64,000 bases of DNA from Euphorbia lathyris. Taxonomy: Eukaryota; Streptophyta; Magnoliopsida; Malpighiales; Euphorbiaceae. The notes below the pieces were generated by a model. That model was not told where the DNA came from. It was given only the letters and a program-made list of their open reading frames with translations, and made no database searches. The stretch is from assembly GCF_963576675.1 (NCBI RefSeq), contig NC_088913.1:14893001-14957000 (forward strand), given 5' to 3'. Both the position numbers and the translations under genes were made by a program. Positions 44,663 through 55,164 of this stretch are shown piece after piece. How positions within the stretch are numbered: the stretch's first letter is position 1; every line of letters starts with the position of its first letter.

Positions 44663-46330
44663 TTAGTTGCCACTTTTCTCCCCCGTTTTGCCAGCATCAG
44701 ACTTGGCCTGATCTTGCAGCACACGTATTTGACCCTCCAAGGAATTCATATGACTGACCATAGTCAGCATGAGTTCGGTCATTTTGGTCATTTGAGCATG
44801 TGTGGGTTGCTGCGTCTGGACAGAGGAGAAGTGATTGATCAAGTCATGGATTTCACGCAGAATATGGTGAGTGACAGGTGGATGAGAGGACTGGGCAGGA
44901 GTTGGTGGAGTAGGAGCTTGTTCTTGAAGCAGAGTGTTAGCTGAGTCGATGACACGCCGTCCGGACTCAGTGGCACCTAGGTGTGCATATTTGGCAGGAG
45001 TGGCCTCGCACTGAGTGCCTTGTGTAGTGACAGGACTACGAGGTATGTTGACCTCAGGTGCTGAGTTGCTTTGAGCTTGAGGTGGGAGTGGAGCTTCTTT
45101 TGGACTTGCAGGGGTCTTGGCTTGTTTCTCACTTGGAGGAACAGAGGCTTGTTTTTGTGGAGACCCCTCTTGGGTAACGTGGGGCTTAAGAACAGATTCT
45201 GCTTCTGTTCTCAGTTTCTTCTCAGCTGACTCAGCTAGGTCTTGATCAGCTTTCCTCTTGTTTCTTTCCATCAGCCTTACCTTTCTCGGGACAGTACGAA
45301 TGTCCTTCGAGCATGCTCCCTTTTTCTTCTTCTTCTCAGCTTCATCAATCTCAGATGGCACAGTAGAAGGATTCTCAGTTTGAGGTTCATTGGTTGGTTC
45401 TGTACCCTCAGCAGTGTGAGCAGCTTCAGCCATAACATCATCTATAATGGCATCCAGATCTGTCAGATTTTCCATTTCTCCAATGGGTTGCTCAACCTCA
45501 GCCATAAGATCCTCCTCCTCAGGGGTTTCATTTTCTTCATATCCTTTCAGGGGTTGGCTATGTGAGAGTCCATTCAGCAGACGTGCAGTGATAACAGTTC
45601 CTGTTGAACTTATTTCACCAACAGTCTCTATGTTCTTGTCCTGTATTATCCTTCTGATGAGAGAACCTAAGCGGAGCTTCCTTCCACTTCGTTGAAAAGC
45701 TCCGACCAGAAATACAGGTAGATTGAATGGAGTGCTGGTCAGCATATGCCAGATGAAACACTGTTCAAAATTAGAGGCAGGTGAGGGAGAGCTAAGTTTA
45801 GGGAAGATAAAGTTGGTCAGCAAGAAGTGGGCCATCTTCTGATTTTTGCCCATGCAGGTGCTGGGTACTTCTCCTTTGTAGTCTTTGGGTTTACAGAACC
45901 CCTTCATCTTTTCTGCGATGGCTTTTGGTATCGGCTCCTTTGTTGTCCTGAACTGGATCCCTGTATTTGGTATCTCTAGCAATGTTGCTAGATATTCAGG
46001 GGTTATCACGATCTTTTGACCCTTGACTGTGGTCTCTAAGTAGTCAGAGTCATCTGCATCAACGTGCAGGTTGGAGTAGAACTCTCTCACTATCGTGGGA
46101 TAGGTTTGCCCGGAAAGCGAGAAGAGACCTTTCCATTCGTTGTTTTTGATCCATTCACAGAATGGAGTCTCTGAAGAGATGAAATCGGAGTGGAAGTATC
46201 GACTCCTTAGTACCTCTTGATTCTTGGCCCAAGAGTGTACCTTGATCATCTTTCTCATTAGGCTAGTTGAAGGACCAGCCTGGTCAGAGGATTTGAGAGT
46301 TGGAGAGAAATAACTTTCGTTGTAAGACAT
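44663..46330 (-). CDS. Sirevirus env-like ORF, 555 aa, intact
   Basis: The ATG at 46330 (MSYNESYFSPTLKSSDQAG) opens an uninterrupted frame to TAA/TAG at 44663, in element sense, between pol and the 3' LTR, exactly where Sireviruses carry their so-called env-like gene. The N-terminal 240 residues look globular (GQKIVITPEYLATLLEIPNT, FLLTNFIFPKL, EQCFIWHMLTSTPFNLPVFL) and resemble the plant-transposon protein domain often found there. The middle is acidic and then Lys-, Pro- and Gln-rich. Near the C-terminus MTELMLTMVSHMNSLEGQI can form a coiled coil. No clear signal peptide or transmembrane segment is visible, so an envelope role is only a name here. Start chosen as first in-frame ATG. Confidence 0.85.
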   Translation of the reverse strand: MSYNESYFSPTLKSSDQAGPSTSLMRKMIKVHSWAKNQEVLRSRYFHSDFISSETPFCEWIKNNEWKGLFSLSGQTYPTIVREFYSNLHVDADDSDYLETTVKGQKIVITPEYLATLLEIPNTGIQFRTTKEPIPKAIAEKMKGFCKPKDYKGEVPSTCMGKNQKMAHFLLTNFIFPKLSSPSPASNFEQCFIWHMLTSTPFNLPVFLVGAFQRSGRKLRLGSLIRRIIQDKNIETVGEISSTGTVITARLLNGLSHSQPLKGYEENETPEEEDLMAEVEQPIGEMENLTDLDAIIDDVMAEAAHTAEGTEPTNEPQTENPSTVPSEIDEAEKKKKKGACSKDIRTVPRKVRLMERNKRKADQDLAESAEKKLRTEAESVLKPHVTQEGSPQKQASVPPSEKQAKTPASPKEAPLPPQAQSNSAPEVNIPRSPVTTQGTQCEATPAKYAHLGATESGRRVIDSANTLLQEQAPTPPTPAQSSHPPVTHHILREIHDLINHFSSVQTQQPTHAQMTKMTELMLTMVSHMNSLEGQIRVLQDQAKSDAGKTGEKSGN

Positions 46331-46856
46331 TTTTGAAGTTCTGAAGCTTTTTGGAAAAATTTTGAAGCTTTCTTAGAGTTCAGTGCGTATGTAACGAGGG
46401 TAGAGAGTTAGTATTTGCTATTTATAGATTTTATGTTGTAGGGTTCCGTTTGAATTTAAGCCGGTTTTGCCCTGGGTTGTCCAATCGGCAGAAACCCTAA
46501 CACTTATGACACTATTAAGACGTTATTCGGCGCATGCGCAGTACAGGTGTCATTTCGCGTGTAGTGACATTAAATGCTAATAAGTGCTTTTACTTAGCGT
46601 TTGTTGATATAAACGTTTCATATTCTGAGTAGTCAGTGCATTCTTTAAGGATGGTTTTAAGTTCAAGTTCAAAACTAATTTACTCAGTGTGCAAGATTAC
46701 TCAGTATTGTATATTCAGTCAGTTTAAATGACATACACAGCAAACAATAAATCATTCAGCATGTAATTCACTCAGCATTCCATATTCATTTAGCACAGAC
46801 ATTTACTGAAGAGGATTAAACATACCAATTGCTTCTCTCAGTATGCTAAATTGTTC
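46331..46856 (-). other. non-coding spacer between pol and env-like ORF
   Basis: No ORF. Contains many short CTCAGTATT/ATTCAGCAT-like motifs, also scattered in the LTR and gag region of this element. Confidence 0.5.
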
Positions 46857-49820
46857 TCATGCTAGAGGCTTTGTAAAGATATCAGCAAGCTGCTCATCTG
46901 TTGGCACATAAGTCAGCTTAATTTCTTTCTTGAGTACATGATCTCTGATGAAGTGATGTCTTATGCTGACATGTTTCATCCTGCTGTGCTGGATTGGGTT
47001 CTTTGAGAGGTCAATTGCACTTTTGTTGTCGCATTTGACTTCAATTGTCTTTGTTTGAACACCATAATCTTCAAGCTGTTGCTTAATCCAAAGGACTTGA
47101 GCAACGCAGCTTCCAGCAGCAATGTACTCAGCTTCAGTTGTGGATAGGGCTACTGATGCCTGCTTCTTGCTGAACCAAGATACAAGACAGCTTCCTAGGA
47201 AATGGCATCCTCCAGAGGTGCTTTTTCTTTCTAGCTTGTCTCGTCCATAGTCAGCGTCAGTGTATCCGATGAGTGTAAAGTCATGAGTATTTGGATACCA
47301 CAAACCTGCATTTACTGAGCTTTGCAAATATCTAAGGATCCTTTTTACGGCTATGTAATGGGATTCCTTAGGGTTAGCTTGATATCTAGCACAATAACAT
47401 ACTGAGAACTGAATGTCCGGTCTACTTGCTGTTAAGTAAAGTAAAGAGCCAATCATACCTCGGTATAACTTGCTGTCTACTGACTTACCAGCACAAAGGA
47501 CAGTGTCAGTGCCCATAGGAGTGGATATTGGCTTACAATGTTCTAGTTCATATTTCTTCAATATCTCCTTGGCATATTTAGCTTGACTGATGAATATGCC
47601 ATTCTTTCCTTGCTTAATTTGAAGTCCGAGGAAGAAGTTGAGTTCTCCCATCATTGACATTTCGAATTCAGTCTGCATTTGTTTGCTAAATTCCTTGCAC
47701 ATAGATTCATTAGTAGCACCGAATATAATGTCATCTACATATATTTGTGCCAGCAGGGTATCTTTACCCTTTCTCTTAATGAATAAGGTTGTATCAGCTT
47801 GACCCCTGACGTAATCTCTAGTCAGTAAGAAGTTGGTCAGCCTCTCATACCAAGCACGGGGTGCTTGCTTGAGTCCATACAGAGCCTTTTTGAGTTTGTA
47901 AACGTGGTTTGGGAACTTAGAATCCTCAAACCCTGGAAACAGTTTAAAATTCATGTAAGATGCATATGCACATAAAATCCTAATAGCTTCTAGCCTTGCC
48001 ACTGGGGAAAAGGTCTCACCATAGTCAATACCTTCTTGCTGACTGTAGCCCTGAGCTACAAGTCTTGCCTTGTTTCTGACTACGTTTCCTTGTTCATCCA
48101 GCTTGTTCCTGAAGACCCATCTCGTTCCAATGGTCTTTTGGCTCTTAGGATGTGGCACTAGCTCCCATACATTATTCCTCCTGAACTGATTGAGTTCCTC
48201 TTGCATGGCATTCATCCAGAATTCGTCATCCTCAGCTTCGGCAAAGTTCTTCGGCTCCAGTACTGAGATAAAAGCTACATTGCCGAGATACTTCCTTAGT
48301 TGATTTCTTATCATCAGCGTATTTCCAGCTGAGTCAAGAATTGCATTTTCTGAATGCCCTCTTGGGACTCTTATCTCCTTTGGTAGATTTATGTCTTGTT
48401 CTATCTGTGTTTCAACATTCTCTGCAGAAGTAGATGGGTCAGTGAAAGTAATTTTAGGTTCACTCTTACTCTTGGTCAGTCCTTTTATAAAGGACTCAGT
48501 AGCTGGTTCTTGATCAGCAGGTGCTGAGTTTGGTTCATCTTCTGTTAGCGGCTGGTATCTTCCTGCAGGGTCAGTTTCATCGAATTGCACATGTATAGAT
48601 TCTTCTAATACTTGAGTTCTCTTATTAAAAACTCTGTATGCTTTGCTGTTTGTTGAGTAGCCTAGAAAGATAGCCTCATCAGCTTTTGAATCAAATTTGG
48701 CTAAGCTATCTTTGGTATTTAAAATAAAACACCTACAGCCAAAGGCACGGAAGTATCCAATGTTGGGCTTTCGTCCTTTCCAAAGTTCATATGGGGTTTT
48801 CTTAAGTATAAATCTAACAAGAGCCCTATTCAGAATATAGCATGCTGTGTTGACAGCTTCTCCCCAAAAATACTTTGGAAGCCTATGCTCATCCAGCATT
48901 GTCCTGGCAATCTCAACCAGAGTTCTGTTCTTCCTTTCAACGACCCCATTTTGCTGAGGCGTTCTAGGAGCAGAGAAATTGTGGTTAATGCCGCTGGCTT
49001 CACAGAATTCAACAAACTTTTGGTTCTTGAATTCTCCACCGTTATCACTACGGATATGAGATAATTTTAGGTCTTTCTCATTTTCAATTTTTCTAACCAA
49101 GTTTGAAAATGTCTCAAAGGTCTCATCCTTACTGGTCAGCAGGATAACCCATGTGTACCGAGAGAAATCATCTACAATGACCAAGGAAAACCTTCTTCCA
49201 CCCAGACTCAGCGGTTGGACTGGACCAAAGAGATCTAAGTGTAGCATTTCTAACGGACGCTTAGTTGAGACAATGTTTTTACTTTGAAAAGATTGCTTGG
49301 TTTGTTTTCCAGCTTGGCAGGCATGGCATAATTGATCTTTTTGAAATTTAAGTTCAGGCAGTCCCTCAACCAATTGCTTTCTTGCTAATTTGGCCAGGAG
49401 GTCCATGCTTACATGACCAAGTCTCCTGTGCCATAGCCAGGAATTTTCTTCCTTTGTGACTAAGCATACAGTTTTTGAAAACTTCTTTTCTAGGTTTAGC
49501 ATAAAGACATTGTCTATCCGAGGGGCAGTTAAGATTAACTCATTTGTTTTTCCCTCATATATTTTACATCCAGTATCGTCAAATACAACTTTTCTCCCAT
49601 TATCACATAGCTGAGCTACGCTGAGTAAGTTATATTTGAGTCCGCTGACTAGGGAGACAGATTCAATAGTGGGATTACCTCCAACGGTGCCTGATCCTAC
49701 TATTTTACCCTTTTTGTTGTCTCCAAAACTTACGCTTCCTCCTCGTTTACGTTCAAACGTGATGAATTGAGTTTCATCACCCGTCATATGCCTTGAGCAT
49801 GCGCTGTCAATATACCACAT
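46857..49820 (-). pseudogene. Sirevirus pol: protease end, integrase, RT, RNase H; RT motif A deleted
   Basis: 987 codons from the ATG at 49820. Protease motif YIDSACSRHM at residues 3-12. Integrase has H-H-C-C (WHRRLGHVS, CHACQAGK) and catalytic Asp196, Asp259 and Glu295 (LHLDLFG, IRSDNGGEF, NGVVERKN). RT starts at about residue 540 (VWELVPHPKSQKTIGTRWVF) and has the catalytic box YVDD at 695-698. RNase H has GYTDADYGRD, STTEAEYIAA and HHFIRDHV, ending ADIFTKPLA. At residue 628 (nt about 47936), MNFKLF is followed directly by PGFEDSKF. The roughly 20-residue block that carries motif A with its catalytic Asp is missing, in frame. The enzyme should be inactive. The link to gag upstream is also out of frame. 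Confidence 0.92.
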
Positions 49821-49861
49821 TTTTTACTTCTTGGCACATCTCAGGCTTACCTGCATTGTGA

Positions 49862-50830
49862 TCAGTTTCCTTTAGGTACCCAATTCTTTTTGGGTCCTGA
49901 CTTGTTAGGTTCAACAGGTAAAGCATCATATTTTATTTTATGGCGGCATATATTGACAATATGGCCACTTTTTCCACAGAAGTCACAACTGACTTTCTGT
50001 TTAGGACTCTTTACTGACTTGTCAGCACCCCGGTGCTGAGCGTGCCAGCACACCTTAGTGGTGTGTCCTAACTTCCCACAAAAGTCACACTGAACTCTTC
50101 GCTGGGGATTACGTCTCTGCTGAGTACCTTGGTACTGAGTACCTTGATACTGAGTTCTCAGAGGAACATGGTTTTTGTTTGGAACCTTAAGTTGGTTTTG
50201 GAGGGTTGTGACGTCCTTCCTCAGTTTCTTTGAAACTGACTGAACTTCAGAGACATACTCATGTATGGTTTTCATGTTATCATGCAGAGTTGAGTTGTCA
50301 TGTAGAAGGAATTTGAGGTCACTCAGTTTAACCTCTTCTACTTCATCACAGCGCCGGCTGAGTGCTCTAATCTTTTTATTACACTTTTTGACAAGTGTAT
50401 AGAGATCACTCAGGGCATTACCCATTTCATTTCTGAGTTGAGAGAGTGAAATTACCTCATTAGATTGCTCTTCATTGTCTGACTTATCAGATTGGTCAGC
50501 ATGCTCAGAAATGCATGGCTCAGCAAGTTCGTCAGCCATGAAGCATATCTTTGCTGACTCTGTGGCCTCGTCTTCAGTTGATGAGGAATCATCACTGTCA
50601 CTCCATGTCGCCACCATTGCCTTCTTTTTGTCTTTCCTCAGAGTTGGGCAGCTTGACTTGATGTGTCCGGTTTGATGGCACTCAAAGCATGTAATGGGCT
50701 TCGAGTTGTCCTTCTTGAATTTGCTGTCACTTGAGTCAGCCTTATATTTGTCAAATTTTTTATAAGGCTTTTTGGAATATTTGTCATTCCTTTTGAACAG
50801 CCTCTTCATCTTTCTTGTGAACATAGCCAT
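49862..50830 (-). pseudogene. Sirevirus gag, C-terminal part with three zinc knuckles
   Basis: 322 codons in the same frame as the upstream gag part, separated by one TAG stop. Three CX2CX4HX4C knuckles lie at residues 48-61 (CFECHQTGHIKSSC), 248-261 (CDFCGKLGHTTKVC) and 282-295 (CDFCGKSGHIVNIC), the latter two almost identical. A long acidic and coiled-coil region lies between knuckles 1 and 2, and a short TQYQGTQYQGTQQRR repeat precedes knuckle 2. The frame ends at a TGA (49862-49864). A shift is then needed to reach pol, where about two bases appear to be missing near 49821. Zinc knuckles bind element RNA. Confidence 0.87.
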
Positions 50831-51619
50831 CTACTCATCATCAGTTGAGCCATCATCGGTTGAGTCAGCTTTCATGACAAGTGACTTTTGTTTCTTGTCT
50901 TCGGATTTTTCTTTCACCTCGAAATTCTTCATGGATATCTCATGGGTCAGCAATGAGCCAATGAGTTCATCATATTTATAGGTGGTTAAATCCTGAGCTT
51001 CTTCAACGGCTGTCTTCTTGGCTTGCCAGTCCTTAGAAAGACTTCTGAGTATCTTCTTGACTTGTTCTTCTTCAGTGAAGATTTTTCCAAGTCTCTTGAG
51101 CTCATTTATGATGTTGGTGAATCTTGCATTCATCTCAGGAATCCCTTCATCATTGTTCATTTTGAACAGCTCATACAGTCTCATTTGCTGGTTGACCTTG
51201 GACTCCTTCACCTTGTTGGTTCCTTCGTAGGTCACCTCCAGCTTTCTCCAGATCTCCTGTGCAGATTCACAACCTGATATTTTGTTGTATTCTGCAGCAT
51301 CCAGCGCACAGTGAAGCATATTGATAGCCGAAGCATGGTTTTGAAGCTTCTTAAGATCATCCTCTGTCCATTCAACCTCAGCTTTAACAACTGACTGGCC
51401 AGCAACAACTTTCACAGGTACAAATGGGCCTTGGACTATAGATAGCCAGGCACTCATGTTTGTAGCTTGAATGAAGTTCTTCATCCTATTCTTCCAAAAG
51501 GTATAGTTTGACCCGAAGAATAGGGGAGGCCTGGTAATGGACAGCCCCTCAAGTAATATTTGAGTTGTCTGGTTTCCAGGAAGAAACCGAGTGCTGTTTT
51601 CACCCATGGTATGGATCAA
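50831..51619 (-). pseudogene. Sirevirus gag, N-terminal capsid part
   Basis: The ATG at 51619 (MIHTMGENSTRFLPGNQ) opens a 262-codon frame with the copia Gag pattern: RPPLFFGSNYTFWKNRMKNF, AQEIWRKLEVTYEGTNKVKE, RLYELFKMNNDEGIPEM, and LSKDWQAKKTAVEEAQDL. It ends at a TAG followed in frame by the zinc-knuckle part, so a single nonsense codon separates them. The start lies 36 bp from the primer site, a normal leader length for this lineage. Confidence 0.88.
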
Positions 51620-51655
51620 CTCAAGGTTGTTAGACCTTTAGTAATGAGCTATTAA

Positions 51656-51667
51656 GCTCTGATACCA
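51656..51667 (-). other. primer-binding site of the Sirevirus-like element
   Basis: Complement TGGTATCAGAGC (initiator tRNA-Met), two bases from the LTR end. Confidence 0.9.
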
Positions 51668-51669
51668 CT

Positions 51670-52961
51670 TGTTAGTCCCTTGTAAGGTTGCAAATATAGT
51701 TCCAAGGGGGGGGGGGGGGTTAGGAACTATTTTACTTTTTTAAAATAATCTGGGCAGATTTCTTTTCTTTAAGAAAAGTTTATATGACAGTGGCGCGTAT
51801 CACTCAGCAAGACACTGGCTTAGTCAACTAGTGACTAAGACAGCTTCGTTGCTTAGGTCAGGAAATAGCACTTAAAGTCTATTCCTGAACCAACTCGTCG
51901 GGAGCGCACAACTCAGCTTGACCTCTCTTACTTGGTCAGTTTTAGTTTGTTTTAAGCAAGCAATATAAATAAGGAGTTAAGGTTTAGAAATACTTCACTC
52001 AGCAGATTTATCCAGGTTCGGCTTCTTCTAAGCCTACGTCCTGTCCCCGGAACACTTCCGAGATTTCAAATCCTCTACTGAGCTCTTTAAAGGTAGAGCC
52101 TCAAACCTTTTACAAAATCAGAAGCTGAGTATAACAAGAGTACCTTCCTCTATACCTCTACTCACTTCTATTCTAATTCACCAAGTACTAAAACCGAGTA
52201 CTCAGCTTCTCCTTTCTACTTCTAGAAATGATAAAGATTTTGTCCTAAACAACAATTGCTAGAACACCTTAGATGATTGAAAAACAATCACTCTAGACTT
52301 TTACACAAATGAATAGACTTTGTAGTGTAAGAATTTGCTTTGCTTTTGATGGAGAACTTTTGTATACGTTTGGTCAGCGTAACGGCTTTTTGCTCAAAGT
52401 TCGAAATAACAGTTGGAGGCAAACGGCTACAAGTCGTTTTCACTGAGTCTGCCAGCAGTTCTCTTCAGCCAATCAGATTCCAGCGTCTTCTGTTCTTCGG
52501 TCAGTGTGACAGTATGTTCCTCCATTTTGGGTAAGGTCAACCAGACAGTTTGCTGTGTCTTCTGGTTTTTACTCAAAGAGGAAATACTTTGTCTGGAAGC
52601 TGTCTTATGGTCAGCGGCTGTCTTGTACGTTTTGTCGAGACAGCTCAGCAGCTTCATACCGAAGTTGTCTACGTGGATCTTCTCGATCCTTCTCTACTCA
52701 GCATGCGTTTCATTACTTCAACGGCGACGTTTTGAAGACATGCGGGCTGAGTGACCTTGGGTTTGTTTGACTTGGGCCTTGACTTCCATATAGGGCTTGA
52801 GCCTTATGATCTTTATGTCTTATGATAAATTATAAACTCAACATTGAACAAACACATTAGTAACAATAAGCCAAAGCATTTAAACTTAGTGTGTTGTAGA
52901 ATATTTACTTTCACTTAATTAATTTTGTCAAATCAAAATCTTGTGGAAAGGTGTTTCAACA
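51670..52961 (-). mobile_element. Sirevirus 5' LTR, with promoter deletion
   Basis: 1,292 bp, TGTTAG...TCAACA. It lacks about 70 bp present in the 3' LTR (43524-43593), including the TATA box. The joint at about 52399 (AAAGTTCGAAATAAC) falls at a TTC repeat. Otherwise it is very similar to the 3' LTR. Followed by target duplicate AAAGA (52962-52966). Confidence 0.93.
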
Positions 52962-52966
52962 AAAGA

Positions 52967-53480
52967 TTCCATAGCGCAACTTTCCATTGGTTTTAAGGGA
53001 TAACATAGATGGCAATGGAGAAATCATATTGAATTGAAGGCGAATGATCACCGTTATAAGATAGTGAATTCGTGTAATGAATTTCTTTGTTTATCTGACC
53101 AATGGATAATAAGCCTGTTATTATGTGCAATCCAGTTACAGGCGAGTTTATTAATCTTCCGCAAGTCATTGAGGGTAAAAACGTTCATGGTTATGATGGT
53201 GATATTGATCGTGGATTTGGTTTTAATCCAAAGACCAATCAATACAAAGTCGTTAGAAGTTTTTAGCAATATTCTCATCCAGAACATGAAACCATCGGTA
53301 GGCTGGCTCAGGTGCATACTCTTGGTACATGATCATGGAAAATTATCAAATTTGCTCCCTGTTCGGACTATGTTTTAGCATTTCCTACTTATCTGAATGG
53401 TGCAGTTCACTGGCTTGGTCTTCTTGGTGGCAAATTGAGTATTATGGTTTCATTTGATTGTGAGAAAAAAATGTTTCCTA
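52967..53480 (+). pseudogene. F-box/FBA gene copy A, 3' part (FBA domain)
   Basis: Continues copy A after the retrotransposon. In the reading frames it encodes NDHRYKIVNSCNEFLCLSD, ITGEFINLPQVIEG-like and GFGFNPKTNQYKVV, then AVHWLGLLGGKLSIMVSFDC, the order of an F-box-associated (FBA) domain. It contains several defects: a 6-bp ATTGAA repeat with a stop, one missing base after LCLSD, and further stops near 53267 and 53331. It ends at an inverted junction with copy B. Confidence 0.85.
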
Positions 53481-53484
53481 CCAC

Positions 53485-54165
53485 TTTGTATTGATTGGTC
53501 TTTGGATTAAAACCAAATCCACAATCAATATCACTATCATAACCATCAATATTTTTACCCTCAATGACTTGCGGAAGATTAATAAACTTGCCTATAATTG
53601 GATTGCACACAATAATAGGCTTATTATCCATTGGTTCAGATAAACAAAGAAATCCATTACCCGAATTCACTATCTTATAACAATGATTATTCGCCTTCAA
53701 TGTGATTTCTTCATTTCCATCTATGTTATCCTTTAAAACAAATGGAAAGTTGCACACTGGAATCTTTAACTTGGAGTCAAATTTCATACTAACTTGGCAT
53801 GCTGACTCGAAACCGTTTCCATGAACCGTTTATCCTGCTCTAGCTCAAGGGGATAAAGTATTCTTGACACGTGTGTATAATCCACGGTACGAGCAATCAG
53901 AAAGACCTCAGTTTGAGCAAATTGAGGATTTGAAATTATAGCATATAAAGATTTTCATTTGCAAACAATTATAACCTTAATCGACAGTCTAAAAAAATAG
54001 CTGCAATGAGGTGGCTAGGTAAGTTCGTAAATGCACAACCTGAATATTGGATCTATATTAGGCCAGCCTCATCTTCTTCATTTCTACTTTTCTAGAAATG
54101 TAAAGAGAGAAAGAAATACCTGAAATTGATGGAGAAACGATCAGAAACAAGTTATGATGGCAGAA
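53485..54165 (-). pseudogene. F-box/FBA gene copy B, inverted duplicate, truncated
   Basis: Minus strand, about 90% identical by eye to copy A over the shared part. From 54165 it carries the TTTCTCCATCAATTTCAGG leader, then a degraded F-box (TNLPSHLIAAI), then an open stretch from 53787: KFDSKLKIPVCNFPFVLKDN, NNHCYKIVNSGNGFLCLSE, KFINLPQVIEGKN and GFGFNPKTNQYKVVG. It stops at that point, lacking the FBA C-half, and lacks about 400 bp of the probable 5' intron of copy A. Nonfunctional as a protein gene. Confidence 0.85.
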
Positions 54166-54271
54166 AAGAAGACGAGAGACTTTTCATAGCGTAAGAAGTT
54201 CAAAATGTTACGAAATAGGGTTATAGAAGTGAAGGGCTTCTTTGTTAAATTTGTCTTCATGTATGGTATGT

Positions 54272-54788
54272 GGGGTTAAAGGCATCATCGGTGAATGAAT
54301 TTATATGATTGTCTCAAAATGGTCACTCAACTCTATTTGTCTAAATCACTTACATTTCAGTTTTATCTCAATTATGCCACTTAGTCGATTTTAGTGGTTA
54401 AAACGTATCGAAATGATGACATGGGTGACACATCAACATGAGTTAACTCAAATATCTACAGAAACAAAATGCTACAGCCACATGCTTGGTATTTTTATGA
54501 AAAAAAAAACTAAATTTTAGTTTTTTTTTCCATAAAAATAATTGACACGTGATAGCCATGTGGCGCATATGTGGATGTTATGTGTCTTTTTGGTTACAAA
54601 TATATGAGTTGACTCATATTGACATATCACTTATGTCATCATTTCGATGTTTTTTAATCACTGAAATCGTCATAGTGACTTAATTGAAACAAAGCTCAAA
54701 ATTGAGTGATTTTATTGAGACAAGTTGAAATTGAGTGACTATTTTGAGATAACCATGTAAGTTCAGTGACTAATGGTGCATCTAACCC
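54272..54788. mobile_element. long-TIR MULE-like MITE, 517 bp
   Basis: Inverted repeats of over 200 bp (GGTCACTCAACTC, CACTTAGTCGATTTTAGTGG, CGAAATGATGACAT and their complements) meet at a near-perfect palindromic centre (poly-A, CTAAATTTTAG, poly-T at about 54507-54535). Flanks ATGGTATGT and ATGTTATGT match in 8 of 9 positions, fitting a 9-bp target duplication. It starts GGGGTTA like the element at 13212. Non-coding. Confidence 0.8.
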
Positions 54789-55164
54789 ATGTTATGTAGG
54801 ACCGTACAAAACTAAACAAACTCTATAATAATAATAATAATAACAAGTGAAAAGTATAAAAATAAATAATATGGTTTGGGCTATTTTTATACATTAATTA
54901 TATGGTTTAAAAGTTGACAAACATGTACTTTGAAGTTTAGTTCGTTAGCAAAGATAGTCTAACGATAGATATGGCATATTTATTGACAATTATCTGCAAG
55001 GGTTCTTTTAGCTTACACTTCTTGGATTGAAACTTGACACGTGAGAAAAAGTTAAGGATGTTAATGGAGGGAGAAGAGAGATAATTTATGGAGAGAGATT
55101 GAGGAGAGAAAAATGAGGTGTATGATAATGATTGGATATGGAGATTATTAAAAATTAAATTATA

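Larger units (their letters stand above)
24666..52961 (-). mobile_element. Sirevirus-like Ty1/copia retrotransposon, interrupted by a gypsy element
   Basis: Read on the minus strand: 5' LTR (52961-51670), tRNA-Met primer site, gag, pol (protease, integrase, RT, RNase H), env-like ORF, polypurine tract, and 3' LTR (44154-43044 plus 24921-24666). LTR ends are TGTTAG...TCAACA. The target duplication AAAGA is present at 24661-24665 and 52962-52966. Without the nested 18.1-kb gypsy element its length is about 10.2 kb. Pol gene order (integrase before RT) is copia; long LTRs, the env-like ORF after pol and zinc-knuckle-rich gag point to the Sirevirus (Maximus/SIRE) lineage. Gag-pol is disrupted at several points. 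Confidence 0.93.
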
